Shown: piece after piece, positions 6,575-9,441 of the stretch
How the letters are laid out: each line of letters opens with the position of its first letter
How positions within the stretch are numbered: position 1 is the stretch's first letter
Origin: Lachnoclostridium sp. UBA7215
GTDB taxonomy: Bacteria > Bacillota > Clostridia > Lachnospirales > Lachnospiraceae
Assembly: GCA_002490465.1 (NCBI GenBank)
Contig: DKUB01000074.1
Span: 1 to 9,441 of the forward strand
Length of the DNA: 9,441 nucleotides
Reading direction: 5' to 3'
Translations under genes and position numbers: made by a program
Notes under the pieces: generated by a model
Database searches by the model: none
The model's input: only the letters and a program-made list of their open reading frames with translations
Told to the model about the DNA's origin: nothing

Positions 6575-6856
6575 TTATTTTTTGTATAAATCAGCATGTG
6601 TTCCCGTTTCAACAAGTGTTAATGTCAATATGTCATCCTCTATAAGATATATTAGCAACCAATCTGGCTCTATGTGACATTCTCTGAATCCACTCCAATT
6701 TCCTTTTAATGGATGGTCTTTATATTTTTCGTCAAGTGGTTTTCCTTGAAGTAATTTATCGACAATAGAATCCAACAAAGAAATATTCAGCCCACGCTTT
6801 TTAGCAATTTTTAACCCTTTTTTGAATTTCCCAGATAGGACTAATTCATATTTCAT
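6575..6856 (-). CDS. YafQ-like toxin of a type II toxin-antitoxin pair (mRNA interferase)
   Basis: This 93-residue protein of the RelE/YafQ fold would cut mRNA on the ribosome and is held inactive by its antitoxin. It aligns well with E. coli YafQ as I recall it: KDHPLKG (H48), RECHIEPDW (H61, D65, W66) and TGTHADLY (H87, Y91) fall at the positions of H50, H63, D67, W68, H87 and F91. The YafQ residue R83 is replaced here by E83 (LVETGTH). The ATG overlaps the antitoxin TGA (ATGA, 4 nt), so the toxin is second in the operon and translationally coupled. YafQ subtype is likely; target sequence and activity are not visible from the sequence. Confidence 0.88.
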   Translation of the reverse strand: MKYELVLSGKFKKGLKIAKKRGLNISLLDSIVDKLLQGKPLDEKYKDHPLKGNWSGFRECHIEPDWLLIYLIEDDILTLTLVETGTHADLYKK

Positions 6857-7128
6857 AAGTTAATATCTTCCAACGCTTCTGAAAAACTGCTATATCGTTT
6901 CGTGTTCGGATCTCTGCTAATCCTTTTTGCTTCTTCCATAGCCTCAATGACCTCTGGTTTAAACTCAGGATATTTTACTTCAAAAGGAATTCCATTTTGT
7001 AAAATTACTTGTCTGAGGAACATATTCACTGCATCGGACAGATTAAGTCCTAATCCCTCCAAAAGTTCTACAGCCTGTTTTTTTGTATTTTCTTCTATTC
7101 TGATCTGTGTTGGTGTAGTAGTTGCCAT
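6853..7128 (-). CDS. DinJ/RelB-like antitoxin
   Basis: This 91-residue antitoxin has an N-terminal ribbon-helix-helix DNA-binding domain (TQIRIEENTKKQAVELLEGLGL, then NLSDAVNMFLRQVILQNGIPFEVKYP) as in DinJ. An acidic C-terminal segment (SFSEALEDINL) would wrap the toxin. I chose the ATG at 7128 over the one at 7146. GAAAGAAG lies about 8 nt upstream of 7128, while the predicted transcript start (about 7149) would leave almost no leader before 7146. The family represses its own operon by binding at the promoter; the palindromic GTATAC in the promoter spacer is a possible operator. It is the first gene of a two-gene leftward operon. Confidence 0.88.
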   Translation of the reverse strand: MATTTPTQIRIEENTKKQAVELLEGLGLNLSDAVNMFLRQVILQNGIPFEVKYPEFKPEVIEAMEEAKRISRDPNTKRYSSFSEALEDINL

Positions 7129-7155
7129 ATGTTTATCTTCTTTCATTTTTTCTTT

Positions 7156-7184
7156 ATTCTACTACAAACAGTATACATTGTCAA
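7156..7184 (-). promoter_or_regulatory. Promoter of the toxin-antitoxin operon
   Basis: On the minus strand, TTGACA (7184-7179) and TAGAAT (7161-7156) are separated by exactly 17 bp, giving a perfect -35 and a 5 of 6 -10. The palindrome GTATAC (7171-7176) lies in the spacer, where a ribbon-helix-helix repressor could bind. The predicted start is near 7149. Confidence 0.75.
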
Positions 7185-7289
7185 ATGAGATTCCGTCGGG
7201 TCATAAGGAGTAAGAAAAATTCTGGTGGGCATATTGCAGGAATAAGTAGTGGAAGTAAAAAGTCAATATAGCTTTAGACCAGTGTATTG

Positions 7290-7298
7290 TGGTATGAT
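7290..7298 (+). promoter_or_regulatory. Extended -10 promoter candidate for the ABM/GH172 operon
   Basis: TGGTATGAT fits an extended -10 (TGn plus TATGAT, 5 of 6), about 37 bp before the ATG at 7335. No good -35 is seen 15-18 bp upstream. The interval between the two divergent operons (7147-7334) shows nothing else clear. Confidence 0.4.
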
Positions 7299-7334
7299 TG
7301 AAAATAATACAAAATAAGCAGGAGGTAAACAGGT

Positions 7335-7667
7335 ATGAGCATAGTTGTGAACATTTATTATACCGGGACAGGCGGGAGTGCGCGGAAGTTTGCGGAGGAG
7401 ATGGAAGCCGGCGGAATTGCGGCGGACATCCGCAGGGAAGAGGGAAATCTGCGATATGAGTATTTCTTTCCAATGGCAGACCCGGAGACGGTACTGCTGA
7501 TTGACTGCTGGAAAGACCAGGAGGCGATTGACAGACATCATGCTTCCCCGATGATGGAGAAGATTACGGAACTTCGGGCGAAGTATGATCTGCATATGAG
7601 GGTGGAGCGGTATGTGTCCGACGAGGGCGGGATTCCGGAGGCGGACAGCCGTTTTATCAGAGAGTAG
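7335..7667 (+). CDS. ABM-domain protein, putative quinol monooxygenase-like
   Basis: This 110-residue protein looks like a dimeric ferredoxin-like ABM fold. It shows an initial strand (SIVVNIYY), a helix (GSARKFAEEMEAGGIAADIR), YEYFFPMADPETVLLIDCWKDQEAIDRHHASPMM with the family W-x4-A-x2-x-HH pattern, and a final helix and strand (MEKITELRA, DLHMRVERY). YgiN-type relatives oxidise quinols or related small molecules, but many have no known substrate and the fold alone does not prove catalysis. GGAGG (7321-7325) lies well placed before the ATG. The next gene starts 20 bp after its stop, so the two are probably co-transcribed. A link to the sugar enzyme is not obvious. Confidence 0.75.
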   Translation: MSIVVNIYYTGTGGSARKFAEEMEAGGIAADIRREEGNLRYEYFFPMADPETVLLIDCWKDQEAIDRHHASPMMEKITELRAKYDLHMRVERYVSDEGGIPEADSRFIRE

Positions 7668-7687
7668 AAGGAAGGAGGAAAGTATCC

Positions 7688-8773
7688 ATGGCCAATCCAT
7701 TGGCAATCAGACGGGGAAAAAGCAGGGCGATTAATGCGGAAAACCCCACAGGAGAAAAAGGAAAGGGGGGTATGGCAGCCAGCCATCTGGGAAAATCAAG
7801 AAAAGGAAGCCCCTGTTTAACCAATATTGAACCGGGAGAAGAAGTGCTTTTAGCGGATATAGAGGGGGCTGGTACAATCACCCATATATGGATGACAGTA
7901 GACCAGAAAACGTCAGAGTCGGAGCGCTTTGTCCTGCGGGATCTGGTGCTGAAAATTTTCTGGGATGAAGAAAAGGCCCCCTCTGTGGAAGTCCCGTTGG
8001 GTGATTTTTTCTGCTGCGGTTTCGGACAGGAATGTTTTGTGAATTCTTCCTGCATCGTTGTAGCGCCTCTGCGGGGACTGAACAGTTATTTTGCCATGCC
8101 TTTTAAAAGCCGTGCCAGGATTGTGCTGGTCAATGAGCATGCCAATGTGATTCCGGCATTTTTCTATCAGATCGATTATATTCTGTATGACGGGATGACG
8201 GAGGATACGGAATACTTCCATGCCAGGTGGAGAAGGCAGGCTGTTACGGAAAAAGGGGTAGACTATGTGATCGTTGATGATATCCGGGGATGCGGAAGAT
8301 ATGTGGGAACGTACATTGCTTTGTCTACGCTGGAGCGATACTGGTGGGGAGAAGGGGAAGTAAAATTTTATATAGACGGTGATCAGGAATATCCTACCAT
8401 ATGCGGGACCGGAATGGAAGATTACTTTGGGGGCTCATGGAGCTTTGCCGGCCACTCTGATTCCAAAATGCAGGAACAGTGTTATACTACGCCGTATTTG
8501 GGATACCCTTTTTATTCCCGCCATGATCAGGCAATTACCAATCCGTATCATAATGACGATTGTCCGCCTATGCGGGGTTTTTACCGCTGGCATATGTGCG
8601 ATCCCATATTTTTTGACCAGGATCTGAAAGTGACTGTACAGCAGATTGGTGTTTCTTACGGAGGGCTTTTTGAGAGGCAGGATGATCTTTCCAGCGTGGC
8701 CTACTGGTATCAAAGAGAACCCCACCAGGCGTTTCCGAAGCTGCCAGAGCCAGGGAAACGCCGGCCCAGATAG
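7688..8773 (+). CDS. DUF2961 / GH172-type glycoside hydrolase
   Basis: This 361-residue protein matches the DUF2961 family, whose characterised members form GH172 (alpha-D-fructofuranosidase, difructose dianhydride and D-arabinofuranosidase activities). Landmarks are GTITHIWMTV (near residue 60), VEVPLGDFFCCGFG, LNSYFAMPF, YWWGEGEVKFYIDGD (E222, E224) and GTGMEDYFGGSWSFAG (E244). A Glu in each of the last two motifs is the likely catalytic pair. No signal peptide is seen, so it is probably cytoplasmic and acts on imported oligosaccharides. AAGGAGG (7672-7678) lies 9 nt before the ATG. There is no transporter or regulator next to it, only the upstream ABM gene. Length is normal for the short single-domain members. 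The family is sure; the substrate is not. Confidence 0.85.
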   Translation: MANPLAIRRGKSRAINAENPTGEKGKGGMAASHLGKSRKGSPCLTNIEPGEEVLLADIEGAGTITHIWMTVDQKTSESERFVLRDLVLKIFWDEEKAPSVEVPLGDFFCCGFGQECFVNSSCIVVAPLRGLNSYFAMPFKSRARIVLVNEHANVIPAFFYQIDYILYDGMTEDTEYFHARWRRQAVTEKGVDYVIVDDIRGCGRYVGTYIALSTLERYWWGEGEVKFYIDGDQEYPTICGTGMEDYFGGSWSFAGHSDSKMQEQCYTTPYLGYPFYSRHDQAITNPYHNDDCPPMRGFYRWHMCDPIFFDQDLKVTVQQIGVSYGGLFERQDDLSSVAYWYQREPHQAFPKLPEPGKRRPR

Positions 8774-8786
8774 GGATGGGGTTGCA

Positions 8787-9326
8787 TTAGTAATTTTCTG
8801 CGCTTACTTCAAAATAAGACTGCGGGTGCGCGCAGGTGGGGCAGACCTCCGGAGCCTTGGTTCCCACTACGATATGGCCGCAGTTGCGGCATTCCCATAC
8901 CTTGACGTCGTTCTTGGCGAACACTTCTGCCATCTGGACGTTTTTAAGGAGCGCGCGGTAACGTTCTTCATGGTGTTTTTCAATGGCAGCTACCAAACGG
9001 AATTTTTCGGCCAGTTCCGGAAAACCTTCTTCCTCGGCGGTCTTTGCGAATCCGTCGTACATATCTGTCCATTCATAATTCTCGCCGTCCGCGGCGGCGC
9101 TTAAATTTGCCGCCGTGTCCCCGATGCCGTTTAATTCTTTAAACCACATCTTGGCATGCTCTTTCTCGTTGTCTGCTGTCTTGAGAAATAAAGCCGCGAT
9201 CTGCTCGAAGCCTTCTTTTTTCGCTGCGGAAGCGAAATATGTATACTTGTTCCTTGCCTGGGATTCTCCGGCAAACGCGGTTTCCAGGTTTTTTTCCGTC
9301 TGCGTTCCTGCATATTTGCTGCTCAT
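8787..9326 (-). CDS. rbr: Rubrerythrin
   Basis: This 179-residue cytoplasmic protein reduces hydrogen peroxide in anaerobes at a diiron site fed by a rubredoxin iron centre. The N-terminal ferritin-like four-helix bundle carries E21 (AGESQARNKY), E54/H57 (NEKEH), the E98-E100 cluster (AEEEGF) and E116/H119 (IEKHHEERY). The C-terminal rubredoxin domain has C146/C149 (ECRNCG) and C162/C165 (VCPTC). Domain order and length are standard. AGGAGGT (9342-9336) lies 9 nt before the ATG. It converges on the GH172 gene with a 13-bp gap and no visible terminator between them. In relatives this gene often answers to peroxide through PerR; no clear PerR box is seen here. Confidence 0.95.
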   Translation of the reverse strand: MSSKYAGTQTEKNLETAFAGESQARNKYTYFASAAKKEGFEQIAALFLKTADNEKEHAKMWFKELNGIGDTAANLSAAADGENYEWTDMYDGFAKTAEEEGFPELAEKFRLVAAIEKHHEERYRALLKNVQMAEVFAKNDVKVWECRNCGHIVVGTKAPEVCPTCAHPQSYFEVSAENY

Positions 9327-9373
9327 GTTAGGTAAACCTCCTGATAAAATTTTCGTTTTTGCTTACAAAGTCC

Positions 9374-9401
9374 ATTATACACGAATTTAAATTTATCACA
9401 A
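9374..9401 (-). promoter_or_regulatory. Rubrerythrin promoter
   Basis: On the minus strand, TTGTGA (9401-9396, 4 of 6) and a perfect TATAAT (9379-9374) are 16 bp apart. A 10-bp perfect palindrome, AATTTAAATT (9384-9393), lies in the spacer and could be an operator, though AT-rich palindromes are common by chance. The leader to the SD is about 30 nt. Confidence 0.65.
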
Positions 9402-9441
9402 CCAGATTTTGCGTTTTTATAGGGTTGTTTCACGAAGGTTT

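Noticed and set aside
7166..7177. AAACAGTATACA shared between the IS701-like leader (5705-5716) and the toxin-antitoxin promoter
   Set aside because: A 12-mer match in 9.4 kb is expected by chance, more so with AT-rich sequence. No longer similarity surrounds it.
8435..9104. Open frames opposite or overlapping the GH172 and rubrerythrin genes
   Set aside because: These are shadows of two clearly identified genes with full family motifs and good ribosome sites.

Overview
The window looks like accessory DNA from a gut-type clostridial member of the Bacillota, most likely Lachnospiraceae. I infer this from strong AGGAGG ribosome sites, typical -35/-10 promoters, a rubrerythrin, a clostridial Cys-rich surface-protein module and the style of the transposases. 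No taxonomic marker gene is present, so the placement is an inference.

Left half (1-5784): an insertion-sequence graveyard. An IS4-family transposase runs in from the left edge and is broken near its C-terminus by a one-base frameshift. Its tail reads in frame into a fragment of a secreted or cell-wall protein: five CxxC/GH repeats, then a Pro/Ser-rich stalk with 23-24 residue repeats. The fragment has lost both its N-terminus and its cell-wall anchor. It is cut at 2418 by a complete IS1182-family element (2419-4094) with 17-bp perfect terminal inverted repeats. The other end of that element cuts a different transposase gene, of which only about 87 N-terminal codons remain. Next comes an IS701/IS4-superfamily element (about 4449-5784, 16-bp inverted repeats). 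Its transposase appears to be split between two frames at a CTT TAA A sequence. Both complete elements carry an inverted repeat positioned so that the element's own promoter would exclude one arm of it.

Right half (5785-9441): ordinary host-type genes. A GNAT acetyltransferase starts 9 bp after the IS701-like element and has probably lost its own promoter and ribosome site. It converges on a type II toxin-antitoxin operon (DinJ-like antitoxin and YafQ-like toxin, 4-nt overlap, consensus-like promoter). A two-gene rightward operon follows: a small ABM-fold monooxygenase-like protein and a DUF2961/GH172-type glycoside hydrolase. This operon converges on a rubrerythrin gene with its own promoter.

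There is no single multigene novel system in clear view. The best leads are the expression-control architecture of the two complete IS elements (hairpin over the SD; RF2-like +1 shift site) and the chimeric open frame across IS4, surface protein and IS1182. The right-hand genes do not form one obvious pathway. The GH172 operon suggests fructan or arabinan sugar use, and rubrerythrin suggests peroxide defence in an anaerobe.
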